This document shows, piece after piece, positions 36,469 through 48,284 of a stretch of 64,000 bases of DNA (within the stretch, counting starts at the first letter, position 1; every line of letters starts with the position of its first letter). Source of the stretch: Elephas maximus indicus (lineage: Eukaryota > Chordata > Mammalia > Proboscidea > Elephantidae); the NCBI RefSeq assembly GCF_024166365.1, contig NC_064819.1:151596293-151660292 (forward strand). The letters are read 5' to 3'. A program made the translations under genes and the position numbers. The notes under the pieces were generated by a model. It was not told the origin of the DNA. It was given only the letters and a program-made list of their open reading frames with translations, and did not search any database.

Positions 36469-38057
36469 TGACTGCTTTCTCCAAGCCGTCTGTAAGATAT
36501 TGTAGTGATTTATTTTATATTTGTTCACTGAGTCTTATCTTCTTGTTTTGTTTTGTTTCAATATACCCAGATGGGCTACTAGATTGCGCTGTCTTGATTG
36601 TTGTAGCCTTCGAATCACTTAAGTCCTATTACCAGTTGGTTTGAGCTGTTACTAGATATATGAGCCTAAGAGTCCATTCACTATTCTTGAATAGAATCAG
36701 CTTAGGTGTCCTTATTTGGGTCACCAAGTGTGTGGTGTAGTCTGTCAGCTATTAACTTAGAGGAATAGTGGTGATAGTTGTATGCACCAGATTCTAGTAG
36801 CGGCAGGGGGTCACACTCCAAGGAGGGCAGGATGCTGACAGGCTTCTCCCATGTGCCAGCGAGGTAGGTGTGTCTCTATTCCTAGAGCACTTTGGTGGGT
36901 GGGCTCTGCAGCTGTACCTTAGGCACCCAATGCTTGTACCTCTAAAGATTGGTAGGTGTCACTATCCTCAGACTCCTTTAGCAGGTGGCTAGGTCATTTG
37001 GGTGGAGATTCAGCCCTCAGTTCCCTGCTGTGGATCAGTGAGGGCTCTGTTTAAAGGTAGAGTGGTATCAGACCTCCAAAACTTGTCTTTCCACTGCTCC
37101 GCTAAAACAATTACACTCAGATCTCTATCAGAATTGCTTTTGTATTATAATAGCCACCTTGTTCCCTGTAGGGATGAAAGTCAAAGACTGTGGAGCTCTT
37201 ATGTTTGGCTGAAGCTGGTTCTGTATTTTTATTCCAGTTTAGGGAAGTCAGAGAAGGACTTTTCCCCTCTGGGTTGTTAATTGCTGCTTCTCTCAGGCCA
37301 GAAGAATGGGTTAGGAAGAAAAAAACAAAAAACCCTGCAGAGCACTTCACTCCCTGGCCCAGGAAATTCCAATGTTAATGAAGCCACCTGGGGCAGGGAG
37401 GGATCAGACAGATAGGAGAGAGTAGCCTGTGGCAGTATAGACAAAGTTACTTATCTTGCTTGGTGGACTGTTTTCTCCGAGATTCCATAGGGGCGTGTAG
37501 CCTGTGCGTGCTGGCTGGGTTGTGATTGCCCCCAAGGGTCAGGTCTGCATCCCGTGCTTGCGTCGTCTCAGGAAGCCGTGTTCAGCTCCTCCGCTCCTAG
37601 TCCAAAGCCCAGCGCCAAGGTTTTCTGACTGGGATGCTGGCTCCAGGCTCCGAAAACAGTCACTGCTTCCCTGTGGTTGCTCGTTCTCTTGTCAGATGCA
37701 TCAGTGTGCAGTGTGCTTGTGCTGGCTGAGTCTCTCCCGAGGTTACTCCAGGGGGTTAGGGGATGGGGCTGCATCCCGTGCTTGCCCTGTCTCAGTAAGC
37801 CACAATCAGCCCCACCACTCTGGCACCAGGGAACTGGGAGGGCTCAAGGCTGTGGCGCGGGATGCCGGTTCCAGAAGCAGTCACTGGTTTAGGGCGTGGC
37901 TTTTCGCTCCCCTGTCACTCAGGTCAACTCCTTAGTTCTGTGTTTGATGGTCAGGGTTCATAGGTTGTCATGCATGTGCTCGATTCACTTGTTTTTCCGA
38001 GTCTTTGTTGCAAGAGGGATCTGCAGTAGCTTCTACCTAGTCAGCCATCTTGGCCCC
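36469..38057 (-). promoter_or_regulatory. L1 copy C 5' UTR / internal promoter region
   Basis: About 1.6 kb of non-coding sequence with a GC- and CpG-richer part at 37,480-37,930, in the position of the L1 promoter. The open stretches here (for example 37,504-37,935 plus) are by-products of GC content. Confidence 0.65.
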
Positions 38058-38065
38058 TTAAAATT

Positions 38066-39460
38066 AGGTTCTCTTTTTATTCTTTTGGTAAAGTCTTTTG
38101 ATGAGCATAAGTATTTAAGTTTTAGAAAATTCCAGTTATCTAGCTTATCTTCTGGAGTTTGTATGTTGCTAGTTATGGTTTGTATTCTGTTAATGTAATG
38201 TATTAGGGCCTCCAGTGTTGATCCTATTTTTTTTCTTCTATGATCTTTATAGTTTTTCATTTTAAATTTAGGTCTTTGATCCACTTTGAGTTACTTTTTG
38301 TGTGTGGTGTGAGGTATGGGTCCTGTTTCATTTTTTCACAGATGAACATCCAGTTTTGCCAGCACCATTTGTTAAAAAGACTGTTTTTTTCCCCATTTGT
38401 TGGACTTTGAGCCCTTGTCAACGATCAGGTGACCATAGGTGGATGGATTTACATCTGAGTTTTCAGTTCTGTTTCATTGGTCAGTGTGTCTGTCTTTGTT
38501 GCAAGAGGGATCTGTAGTAGCTTCTACCTAGTCAGCCATCTTGGCCCCATAGATGGGTGGATTTACAATTCTCAATTCTGTTTCATTGGTCAATGTGACT
38601 GCCTTTGTACCAGTACCAGGCTGTTTTGATTATTATACCTGTATAAAAAAAGTCAGATAGTGTGAGTCCTCCTACTTTATTCTTCTTCTTCGATAGTGCT
38701 TTATTTATCCTGGGCCTCTTATCTGTCCATATAAAGTTAATGATTAGTTTTTCCATCTTTTTAAAGAATGTTGTTGGTATTTGGATCGGGATTGCATTGT
38801 ACTTGTCAATTGCTTTGGGTAGAACTGTCATTTTCACAATGTTGAGTCTACCTATCCATGAGCACGGAATGTTTTTCCATTTATGTAGATCTCTTTTGGT
38901 GTCTTGCAGTAGTGTTTCGTAGTTTTATTTGTATAGGTCTTTTACATCCCTGGTTAGAGTTATTCCTATAAGTATTTTATTATTTTTTTAGGGGTTTTTT
39001 TAAATGGTATTGTTTTCCTGATTTCTTTTTTGTCATTTTCTTTATTGGTATGTAGGAATCCAACTGATTTTTGTATGTTTATCTTGTATCCTGCTACTCT
39101 GTTGAATATTTCTATTAGTTCCAGTAGTTTTCTTATGGAGTCTTTTGGGTTTTCTATGTATCATATCATATGCAAAGAGAAACAGTTTTATTTCTTCCTT
39201 ACCAATTTGTATGCTCTTTATTTCTTTTTCTTGCCTTACTGCTCTAGCTAGGACTTCCAGCACAATGTTAAATAGGAGTGGTGATAAAGGGCATCCTTGT
39301 CTTGTTCCTGTTCTCAAGGGAAATGTTTTCAGCCTCTCTTCACTGAGAATGATATTGGCTGTTGCTTTTGTATAGATGTCCTTTATTCTGTTGAGGAATT
39401 TCCCTTCTATACCAATTTTATTGAGAGTTTTTATCAGTAATGGGTGTTGGACTTTGTTGA
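38066..39460 (-). mobile_element. Older L1 (copy B), ORF2 part resumed
   Basis: It continues copy B from 30,249. Minus-strand pieces at 38,583-38,837 ('[15 protein letters not shown]') and 39,042-39,521 ('[15 protein letters not shown]') are ORF2. The catalytic block reads FAYD, so one aspartate is lost. It is 5'-truncated near 39,460, next to an A-rich stretch. An L1 5' tip is embedded at 38,492-38,548 (separate entry). Confidence 0.82.
38434..38608 (-). repeat. L1 5' tip flanked by imperfect direct repeats inside L1 copy B
   Basis: Positions 38,492-38,548 repeat the last 57 bp of L1 copy C (38,001-38,057) with one mismatch. On either side, 38,434-38,491 and 38,549-38,608 are imperfect copies of the same piece of ORF2; both contain 'TTCTGTTTCATTGGTCA'. 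Confidence 0.8.
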
Positions 39461-39517
39461 AAAAAAGAAAAAGAGAGAAATAAAACTGAAAAAAAAAAAA
39501 GATATTCCGTCTATGCC

Positions 39518-39898
39518 GCACTATTCAATAAGGTAGCCATTAAAAACATGCAACTATTTTAAAGTAAATTTAAGCTAATTAAAACTAAGTCAGATTAAAA
39601 AATTAGTTACTCAGTTGTATCAGCCACATTTCAAGTGCTCAACAGCCACATGTGGCTAAAAAAAACCATTGCTGTTAATTCTGATTCATAGTGATCCTAC
39701 AGAACAGAGTAGAACTGCCTCATAGTGTTTCTAAAGAGCAGCTGGTGGATCCGAACTGCCGAGCTTTTGGTTAGTAGCCAAGCTCTTAATCACTGCACCA
39801 CAAGGGTCCCCCATGTGGCTAGTGGCTACCATATTTGACACTGCAGATATACTATATTTCTATCATCACAGAAAGTTCTATTAAACCACTTCATATTA
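39518..39898. mobile_element. hAT-type DNA transposon split by a SINE
   Basis: The sequence 'CACATTTCAAGTGCTCAACA' and 'GCCACATGTGGCTA', then after the SINE 'CATGTGGCTAGTGGCTACC' and 'CATCACAGAAAGTTCTATT', follow a known eutherian hAT element in order. A SINE occupies 39,659-39,811. Confidence 0.7.
39659..39811 (-). mobile_element. Afrotherian SINE inside the hAT element
   Basis: The plus strand reads 'TGCTGTTAATTCTGATTCAT' to 'CACTGCACCACAAGGGTCC'. The target-site duplication CATGTGGCTA is at 39,649-39,658 and 39,812-39,821. Confidence 0.9.
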
Positions 39899-40539
39899 GA
39901 GAGTTCTGTTGGTTTTACTTTGAAATTTTACGTACATTCAAAATCTTTCCTAAATTGGTAGCATGACCATATAGGGGTAGGTCATTTACCACGCGATGAA
40001 GCAGTCCAATCCATAGTCTATGTTCCTCCCACTAATGACAAAATCTACTCTGGCTGAATTGCTCAGCAATTGTTCCACCTGGGGACAACTTTTGCTGCCC
40101 TTCACTTTCATGTGAACTTGCCACAAATACATTGGATCAGTGATCTTGTGACCCTAGTTTGGGTCCAATCATCATCATTTCTAATTGCTGCAGGTCATTA
40201 TCTTGTCATTAACTACCACTTTTGTAGCATGGATCTAAGAGCAGGATTGGCAAGCTATATTCCTTGCTCAGAGTGAACTCATTCTTTCTAGATTCCCTAC
40301 CAGGAGCTGCAGGGTTAAAATTTACGACTCCTTCTCTGGCAATGTTCAAACTTAAGGATCTAGGACCTGGCCAAAATTCTTCATCCTCACCCACGAGATA
40401 CCACTATCACCACCATCTTCACAGGGCACAGGGACAGCCATAGTTGTTCCATGGTTTCCTAAGGTACTTTTGAACTTTACATCTAAATATATAACCAATT
40501 TTAATTTATATTTCTGAAAGGTGTAACATCTGTGTCTAG
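39899..40539. other. Intergenic sequence, no gene
   Basis: I see no recognisable gene or repeat. The short open stretches at 40,070-40,276 and 40,209-40,394 show no domain. Confidence 0.45.
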
Positions 40540-41275
40540 ATTATTTTGGGGGGAAGGTTGGGGGTGGGGGCATGCAATGCCCAATTGTGCCAACCCATCT
40601 GTTGAAATGACTATCCTTTATCTATGGAATTGCCTTTGATTATTTTTGAAAGATAAGTTTGCTGTATTTGTGTAGGCCTATTTCCAGGCTCTCTACTTTG
40701 TTCTATCGATTAACGTGTCTATTATTTCACCAATATCTTGATTACTTTATCTTTATAGTAAGTCTTGAAATCAGGTAGTGTGAGTCCTCCAACTTTGTTT
40801 TTCTTCAGTATTATGTTGGCTATTCTAGGTTTTTGCCTTGCCATATAAACTATAGAATCAGTTTGTCAATATTTATTAGATTGCTTGCTGATTTCTGATT
40901 GGGAGTGTGTTGAATTTATAGATCAAGTTAGGAAAAACTGACATCTTAACAGCATGGAGTCTTATAATCTGTAAACAAGGATTATCTCTCCAATTATTTA
41001 GCTCTTTGTTTATTGCAATTTTGTAATTATCCATATATAGATACTATATGTATTTTGTTAGATTTATAAGTACATATTTACTTTTTTTGGAAACCCTGGT
41101 GGTGTAATGGTTAAGTGCTATGGCTACTAACCAAGAGGTCAGCAGTTCAAATCCGCCAGGCGCTCCTTGGAAACTCTTTCGGGCAGTTCTACTCTGTCCT
41201 ATGGGGTCACTATGAGTTGGAATCGACTCGACGGCAGTGGGTATTTAATTTTTTGGGGGAGGTGCTATTGTAAAT
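40540..41275 (-). mobile_element. Old L1 ORF2 fragment, antisense, split by a SINE
   Basis: 'TCAGGTAGTGTGAGTCCTCC' and 'GTTGGCTATTCTAGG' are antisense L1 ORF2. It resumes after the SINE with 'GGTGCTATTGTAAATGG' at 41,260-41,276. It points opposite to the L1 that starts immediately to the right. Confidence 0.75.
41091..41241 (+). mobile_element. Afrotherian SINE, short type
   Basis: It contains 'AAACCCTGGTGGTGTAATGG' and 'CTCGACGGCAGTGGG'. An imperfect target-site duplication of the form TATTTA(C/A)TTTTTTGG lies at about 41,075-41,090 and 41,242-41,256. Confidence 0.88.
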
Positions 41276-42738
41276 GGACAAATTTCTAGAAATACATAAA
41301 CCGCCTAAGTTGATTAAAGACGAAATAGAAAATCTCAACCTACAATAAGTGAAGAGGCTGAATTAGCAATCAACCCCCCATTAAAAAAAAAAAAAAAAAA
41401 GGAAGAAATAAGTCCTGAATTAGACGGCTTCACTGGAAAATTCTACCAAACATTTAAAGAAGGATTGACACCAATTTCCTCTAAAAAATAGAAGAGAAGG
41501 GAATGCTTCCTAACTCATTCTATAAGACAAGTATTTTCCTGATACCAAAGACAAAGACAGCACAGGAAAGAAAACTACAGACCAATATCCCTTATGAATA
41601 TAGATGCAATAATATGCAACAAAATACTAGCAAACCGAATTCAACACCATATTAAAAGGATTATACACCACAACCATCTGGGATTTATTCCAGGAATGTA
41701 ATGGTGGCTCAACATTAAAAAATCAATGAATGTAAGACAGCACATTAATAAAGAAAAATAATCACACGATTATCTCAATTGACACAGAAAAGGCATTTGA
41801 CAAAATCTAACAACATTTCATGATTTAAGCGGGGGGAAGAAAAACTCAACAAACTAGGAATTAGAAGGGAAATTCCTTAAAGGGCTTTTATGAAAACTCA
41901 AAGATGACATTATACTCAGTGGAGAAAGACTGAGAGCTTTCCCCTTAAGATCAGGAACAAGACAAGGATTCCTGCTCTCACCACTGCTATTTAGTATTGT
42001 ACTGGAAGTCCTCACCAAAACAATTAGGCAAGAAAAAGACATAAAGTGTATCCAAATTGGGAAGGAAGAAGAGAAACTGTTCACAGAACACATGATTCTA
42101 TATACTTATATAGAAAATCCCAAAGAATTCACAACAAAGTTACTAGAGATAATAAATTCAGCGAAGTTGCAGGGTACAAGGCCAACACACAAAAATCACC
42201 TGAGTTTCTATACAACAGCAATGAGCAATCTGAGAAGGAAATTAGGAAAACAATTCCATTTACAATAGGGTCTAAAATAATAGGAATAAATTTAACCAGA
42301 GAGTTGAAAGACTTGCACACTGAAAATTATAGAACATTGCTGAAACAAATAGAAATACACTTCATGTTCATGGATTGGAAGACTTACTATTATAAAGATG
42401 TCAATACTACCCAAAGCAAGCTATAGATTCTATGCAATCCCTATCAAAATTCCAACGGTCTTCTTTGTAGAAATGAAAAATGTCAGTCCTCAAAATTATA
42501 TGGATTGTTAGGGGCCCTGAATAGCCAAAGCAATCTTTATAAAGAACAAAGTAGGAGGACTCACAATTACTGATTTCGAAACATATTATAAGGCTACATT
42601 AATCCCAAAAGTCTAATATTCACATAATAACAGGTACATCGACCATTCGAACACAGTGGAAAGTCCAGAAATAAACCCATGCATCTATTGCCAAATGATC
42701 TTTCACAAGGGTGCTAAACCCATGCCATGGGGAAAGAA
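41276..42738 (+). mobile_element. L1 (plus strand), ORF2 part
   Basis: Plus-strand ORF2 runs from 'AAATTTCTAGAAATACATAA' to 'GCCATGGGGAAAGAA'. It contains decayed reverse-transcriptase blocks at 41,940-42,130 (the minus-strand open stretch at 41,854-42,093 is its shadow). The plus-strand piece at 42,046-42,426 is open, but the catalytic FADD block is destroyed. The element is cut at 42,738 by an RTE and continues at 45,156. Confidence 0.8.
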
Positions 42739-45155
42739 CGTTGGTCAGGTGCCATTGACTCAGTTCCGACTCATAGCAACCCTATGTACAAATAACGAAA
42801 AACTGCCTGGTCTTTTCATCATCCTCACAATCGTTGCTATATTGCAGCCCATTGTTGCAGTCACTATGTCAATTCAGTTTGTAGAAGGTCTTCCTCTTTT
42901 TTGCTGACACTCTACTTTGCTGAGCATGATCTCCTTCTCCAGGGACTGGTCCCTCCTGACAACATGTCCAAAGTACGTGAGATGAAGTTTCACCACCCTC
43001 ATTTTTAGGGAGCATTTTGGCTGTACTTCTTCCAAGACAGATTTGTTCCTTCTCCAGGCAACCCACGGCATATTCAATATTCTTCACCAACACCATAATT
43101 CAAAGGTATCAATTCTTCAATCTCCCTTATATATTGTACAGCTTTCGCATACGTATGAGGCAACTGAAAATACCATGGCTTGGGTCAGGCACACCTTAGC
43201 CCTCAAAATGACATCTTTTCTTTTTAACACTTTAAGGAAATCTTTTCCAGCAGATTTGCTCAATGAAATTGGTCATTTAATTTCTTGACTGCTGTTTGCA
43301 TGGGCATTGATTGTGGATTGGATTGTGGATCCAAGTAATATGAAATCCCTGTCAATGTCTTCGTTTATTGTGATGTTGCTTATTGATCCAGTTGTAGGGT
43401 TTCTGTTTTCTTTATGTTGAGGTGTAATCCATACTGAAGTCTGTAGACTTTGATCATCATCAGTAAGTACTTCAAGTCCTCTTCACTTTGAGGATGCAAG
43501 ATTTGAGGAAGCAGGTTGTTAATAAGTTTTTTTCCAATCCTGGTGCTGCATTCCTCTTCATATAGTCAAGCTTCTCGGATTATTTACTCAGCATACAGAC
43601 TAAGTATGGTGAAATGATACAACCCTGACACACACCTTTCCATATTTGAAACCACAAAGTATACCCTTATTCTATGCGAATAACTGCCTCTTGGTCTATG
43701 TACATGTTCGTCATGAGCACAATTAAGTGTTCCAGAATTCCCATTCTTCCCAATGTTATCCCTAATTTGCTACGATCCACAGTCGAACGCATAGTGAATA
43801 AAACACAGGTAAACATCTTCCTGGTATTCTCTGCATTCAGCCAAGATCCATCTGACACCAGCAATGATATCCCTTATCCCACGTCCCCTTCTGAATCTGG
43901 CTTGAATTCCTGAAGTTACCTGTCGATATACTGCTGCAATGGTTTTTTGATTATCTTCAGCACAATTTTACTTGAATGTGATATTAATAATATTGTTCAA
44001 TAATTTCCACATTCCATTGGATCACCTTTCTTCAGAATGGGCACAAATATGGATCTTATCCAGTGGATTGGCCAGGAAGCCCTTGGCCAAATTTGTTAAG
44101 ATAGACAAGTCAGCACCTCCAGTGCTGTATCCGTTTGTTGAAACATCTCAATTGGTATTCAATCAGTTCCTGGGGCCTTGTTTTTCACCAATGCCTTCAG
44201 TACAACTTGAACTTATTCTTTCAATACCACAAGCTCTTGACCATATGCTTTCTCCTGAAATGGTTGAATGTTGACCAATTCTTTTTGGTACAGTGACTCT
44301 GTATATTCCTTCCATCTGCTTTTGATGCTTCCCATGTCGTTCAATATTTTGCCCATAGAATCCTTCAATATCGCAACACAAGGCTTGAATTTTTCCTTCA
44401 GTTCTTTCAGCTTGAGCAATGCTGATTGTGTTCTTCCCTTTTGGTTTTCTAACTTCAGGTCTTTGCACATTTCATTATACTTTGTCTTCTCAAGCTGCCC
44501 TTTGAAATCTTATGTTCAGCTCTTTTATGTCTTCATTTCTTCCACTTGCTTTAGCTTCTCTACCTTCAAGAATAATTTTCAGAGTCTCTTCAGACATCAA
44601 TTTTGGTCTTTTCTTTCTTCCCTGCCTTTTTTATGTCTTCTTGGTTTCTTCACGTATGATATAATTGATGTCATTCCACAAGTCATCTGGTCTTCAGTCA
44701 TTAGTGTTCAACGCATAGAATCTATTCTTGAGATGGTCTCTAAATTCAGGTAGGATATACTCAAGGTAGTATTTTGGCTCTCATGGGCTTGTTCTAATTT
44801 TTTTCAGCTTCAATGTGAACTTGCACATGAGCAATTGATGATCAGTTCCACAGTTGGTCCCTGGCCTTGTTTTGACTGATGATATTGAACCTCTCCATTG
44901 ACTTTTTCCACAAATATAATCAATTTGATTCCTGTGTATTCCATTTGGTGAGGTCCATGTGTACACTCGCTGTTTATGTTGTTGAAAGAAAGTATTTGCA
45001 ATGAATAGGTCCTTGGTCTTGCAAAATTCTATCATGCGATCATCGTGTCCTTTCTATCACCAAGGGCATATTTTCCAACTACTGATCATTTTTCTTTGTT
45101 CCCAACTTTCACATTTCAATCATCAGTAATTATCAATGCATCTTGATTGAATAGT
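42739..45155 (-). mobile_element. RTE-type LINE inserted into the plus-strand L1
   Basis: The 3' end is on the left (about 42,745, 'CAGGTGCCATTGACTCAG') and the endonuclease part is on the right (44,781-45,035 minus: 'DLFIANTFFQQHKQ', 'NGIHRNQIDYICGK'). The polyprotein is broken throughout and is 5'-truncated within the endonuclease. L1 sequence reads 'GGGGAAAGAA' before it and 'TAGTCTCTAATATG' after it, which is continuous in the L1 consensus. Confidence 0.88.
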
Positions 45156-45765
45156 CTCTAATATGCGGTGCTTGGACAAATGGATCTCCTCAAAAGAATG
45201 AAATTGGACCCATACCTCATACCATATACAATAATTAACTCAAGATGCATCAAAGACCTAAATGTAAGAACTAAAACAAACAAACAAATCTTAGAACAAA
45301 ACACAGGGTAATGTGTCCACCAACAGATGAATGGATTATACGTGTGTGTGTATGTATATATATATGAATATTATTCAGCCATAAAGAGAAACAAAATTCT
45401 GATACATGCTTTGACTTGGATGAACCTTGAAAACATTATGCTGAGTGAAATAACTTGGATACAAAAGGAAAAATAGTGTATGATTCCACTTATATTAAAT
45501 TATCCAGAACAGGCAAATTCATAGAGACCAAAGTTTATTTGTGGTTTCCAGAGATGAGTGGGGGTAGGGGGAGACATAAAGGGGATGTTGCTTAAGGGGT
45601 ACAGAGTTTTTGTTAAGTGTGATGGAAAAATTTAGAAACAGTGGTGATTGTTGCACAACTTGGTGAATATAACTAATGTTACTGAATTGGATGTAAAAAT
45701 CATTGAAATGGCAAATGTTTGGTTACATATATTGCACCACAATTAAAAAAAAATTAAAAATAAAA
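45156..45765 (+). mobile_element. L1 (plus strand), 3' part with poly(A)
   Basis: It resumes with 'TGAAATTGGACCCATACCTC' and ends in an A-rich tail at 45,740-45,770. An internal deletion near 45,300 joins ORF2 sequence to the L1 region with 'GAATATTATTCAGCCATAAA'. A short TG/TA microsatellite lies at 45,340-45,365. Confidence 0.78.
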
Positions 45766-45774
45766 AAAAACTGC

Positions 45775-46060
45775 TCTTGAAAAGACATAGCTCAAAGAAT
45801 GAAAAGTCAAGCTTTAGACTAGAAGAAAATATTTGCAAAACACATATCTGATAATGGACTTTTGTCCCTAATATATAGAGAACTTTCAAAAGTCATTATT
45901 AAGAAAATAATCCAATATGAAAAAAATGAAGAAAAGATTTGAATAGACACAAGGATCCATACAAATGACAAGTATGTGAATGAAGAGAGATGCCCAGTAT
46001 CATTAGGCATTAGAGCAATGCAAAATAAAACCACATTGAAATTACCTCTACACACCAATT
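45775..46060 (+). mobile_element. Second L1 fragment, plus strand
   Basis: 'GAAAATATTTGCAAAACACA' to 'GCAAAATAAAACCACATTG' corresponds to ORF2 sequence that normally lies upstream of the 3' end found just to its left. It is therefore a separate or rearranged L1 piece. Confidence 0.65.
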
Positions 46061-47079
46061 AAAAAAAAAAATTTTTTTTTAGAATGTATAAAATTGAAAA
46101 CCCTGATCATAGCAATTTTTTATATTGCAAAAAAATCTTAAAATTGGTCTTCCTTTTCAGACTATGAGGTCCTCTAGTGTTGGTAGAGTGGAGATGGGAT
46201 AAAGGCATGATTTTCCTACTTCCAAGAATGCCAAGAGTGAGGTCAAGTAAGACTAGCTCAAGAAAGGTAAGATTAGACCAGGATAGGTGAGATATGTTTG
46301 GGTGGAGCGGGGCACAAGCGTCATGGAGACTGGGCTCTAATCCCTGCCCCTTGGAAACTGGAGGATGGAGAAGCCCAGTGCCAGGCACGGTGAGGTGAGC
46401 TAAGTGAACTAAGGTAAGATGAGTCAGAGGAGCAAATGGGGGACTGAGATTGAATTGCTCTCCCTTGGTAACCACAAGTCAATGGGGTCAACCCCTTTGT
46501 ATACTGTGTCCTGTGTTTCCAGCTAAATATTTACTGTTCACTTATTTGTGGCTCCAACAAGAGAGAATATAAGTTTGTTGAGGACTGATGCTATACTTGT
46601 AACTTACATGAGTAACAAAATACTTTATAGGTGATTTGTATTGGTGCTTTTGTAGGCATTATTTTAATATTCTTCACATCAGAGTCCAGTCTTTCAGTTC
46701 CTCTTTGAAATTCTTAATTTCCATTTGTGTTCTCTTTCAAACTGTTTGAAGCTGTGTTAAGTAGTTAATGTTTTCCTAATTTAAATTACCTATCTTAGAG
46801 TTGATGGGGCTTTCTGTGCCCAAAATGATACTGTCTTCAGGAAGAGATGTGCCCTAAAACTGATTTTCGAAGCACTTAGCACTGATGCCTGTGACAGTAC
46901 TCTAGATCATTTTTTTTTTAATTTTGTGTTTGAAAGCATATTTTTTTACTTATTTTTCTCAGCAATAAAGGAAAATTTTATGCTCTTTTGTTAGGCCTTT
47001 GCTTCTGAAGATCATCTCTACTCATTTTAATTTTCCTCATAACTTCGGCGCTCTACTATTTTACTATGTTATAGTTGAT
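46061..47079. other. Intergenic sequence, no gene
   Basis: The part at 46,150-46,500 is purine-rich with repeated 'GGTAAGAT' and 'GGTGAG' words and may be an old LTR, but I cannot name it. The minus-strand open stretch at 46,107-46,475 has no domain. Confidence 0.4.
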
Positions 47080-47227
47080 GTGGCATAGTGGTTAAGTGCT
47101 ACAGCTGCTAACCAAAGGGTCGGCAGTTCGAATCCGCCAGGCGCTCCTTGGAAACGCAATGGGACAGTTCTACTCTGTCCTACAGGGTTGCTATGAGTTG
47201 GAATTGACTCGACGGCACTGAGCTTGG
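47080..47227 (+). mobile_element. Afrotherian SINE, short type
   Basis: It starts 'GTGGCATAGTGGTTAAGTGC' (the first dozen bases of the head are missing) and ends 'CTCGACGGCACTGAG'. The target-site duplication ATAGTTGAT is at 47,071-47,079 and 47,228-47,236. Confidence 0.9.
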
Positions 47228-47239
47228 ATAGTTGATATA

Positions 47240-47859
47240 CAATATTCCCAGAGGCTCCTTAGCAATATGAATTTGAACTTTAATACTGACTATTTATAGC
47301 AGTTTTAACCTTTCTTTATTCTTAAAACTAGAAGCCTTTGTGAGAGATGATATTCACATAAAATTCTACTTTTGTTACAAATAATTCAGTAATGGCTCTT
47401 AATACCTTCTAATACACTTCTCAGGGTTATCTGCTTACCTGTTAGTCTCCAAAAGCTAGGGTTCTTTCTCAAGTCCACTTTGTAACATGTGACTCTTCAT
47501 CTCACTTGTCATGAGAATTTAAATATTAAAACTCAAAGTATGGAATACTATCATGTAGAAACATAGTCATAGAAGCTTTGTTTCAAATCCAATATACAAA
47601 ACCATTGAACCATCCCTACATGAATATTCTCTTGGCTGAGCACTCTATGCACCTTTACAAACAAAACAAAACGACCACATTCTAACTGCTAGACGGAGTC
47701 AAAATTGAAATAACAAGACTTAAAAAAAAAAAAACAAAAAAAACCTGATAAGCCTAATTTGTGTTCAGTGTTTGAACTACTGACTCCCAGACACCCCACT
47801 AAATGCTTCTTCACTGTTAACTTTTAAATTACATGAATCACTGAGTTTTGAATGAGCAT
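47240..47859. other. Intergenic sequence, no gene
   Basis: AT-rich sequence with an A-run at about 47,721-47,740. I recognise no gene or repeat. Confidence 0.45.
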
Positions 47860-48020
47860 TTAGGAGATCTGGTTATGAGGTCCAGCTTGCAAATAATTTG
47901 CTGGATGACCTTGAAGGAGTCATTTAACATCTCTGGTTCTTTGTCTCCTCAATGAAAAATGTGAGGCTTATTAGATAATTTCTAAACTCTTTTGACCTCA
48001 AAGTCTATGATTCTATTCCT
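47860..48020 (+). repeat. MIR-family SINE
   Basis: 'GATGACCTTGAAGGAGTCAT' and 'TTTAACATCTCTGGTTC' follow the MIR core. The end 'CAAAGTCTATGATTCT' is typical of the MIR3-like tail. Confidence 0.6.
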
Positions 48021-48284
48021 AAAGAAGAAATGAATTAATTAGAGCAGACTACTTGAAATATCTTTTTTTTTTTTCTGTGACATTACTGGACATATTGATA
48101 CTGAATACTGTCAAGAGGACAGTGAGGAGTTACACTTGGCTCTAAGATTTCCTACTAATTCAAGAGGGATGCCAATGAAGTCTGGCTTTTAGTCTGATTC
48201 AGCTTTCATAAAAGACGTGGCTCCTTTTGGATAAAAGAGTTGATTCTTAGGTTAAACCACTGTGTAGACTGATGGATCATTGTC

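Larger units (their letters stand above)
30250..38057 (-). mobile_element. Full-length L1 LINE (copy C), antisense, inserted in copy B
   Basis: The poly(A) tail is the T-run starting at 30,250. The 3' UTR, ORF2, ORF1 and a long 5' UTR follow, to the 5' tip 'AGCCATCTTGGCCCC' ending at 38,057. The length of 7.8 kb is that of a complete element. It has fewer lesions than copy A, and longer open pieces remain. Eight extra bases lie between the 5' tip and the target-site duplication at 38,066-38,074. Confidence 0.92.

Noticed and set aside
37504..37935. 143-codon plus-strand open stretch
   Set aside because: It lies within the GC-rich 5' UTR of L1 copy C on the opposite strand. No conserved motif.
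40540..42738. Twin-priming (5'-inverted) L1 insertion
   Set aside because: The antisense left piece and the sense right piece cover overlapping parts of ORF2, so they are separate L1 copies in opposite orientation and not one inverted insertion.
46150..46500. Repeated GGTAAGAT/GGTGAG words as a cluster of splice donors or a regulatory array
   Set aside because: Irregular spacing and no exon-like frames. It is more likely an old LTR or simple sequence drift.
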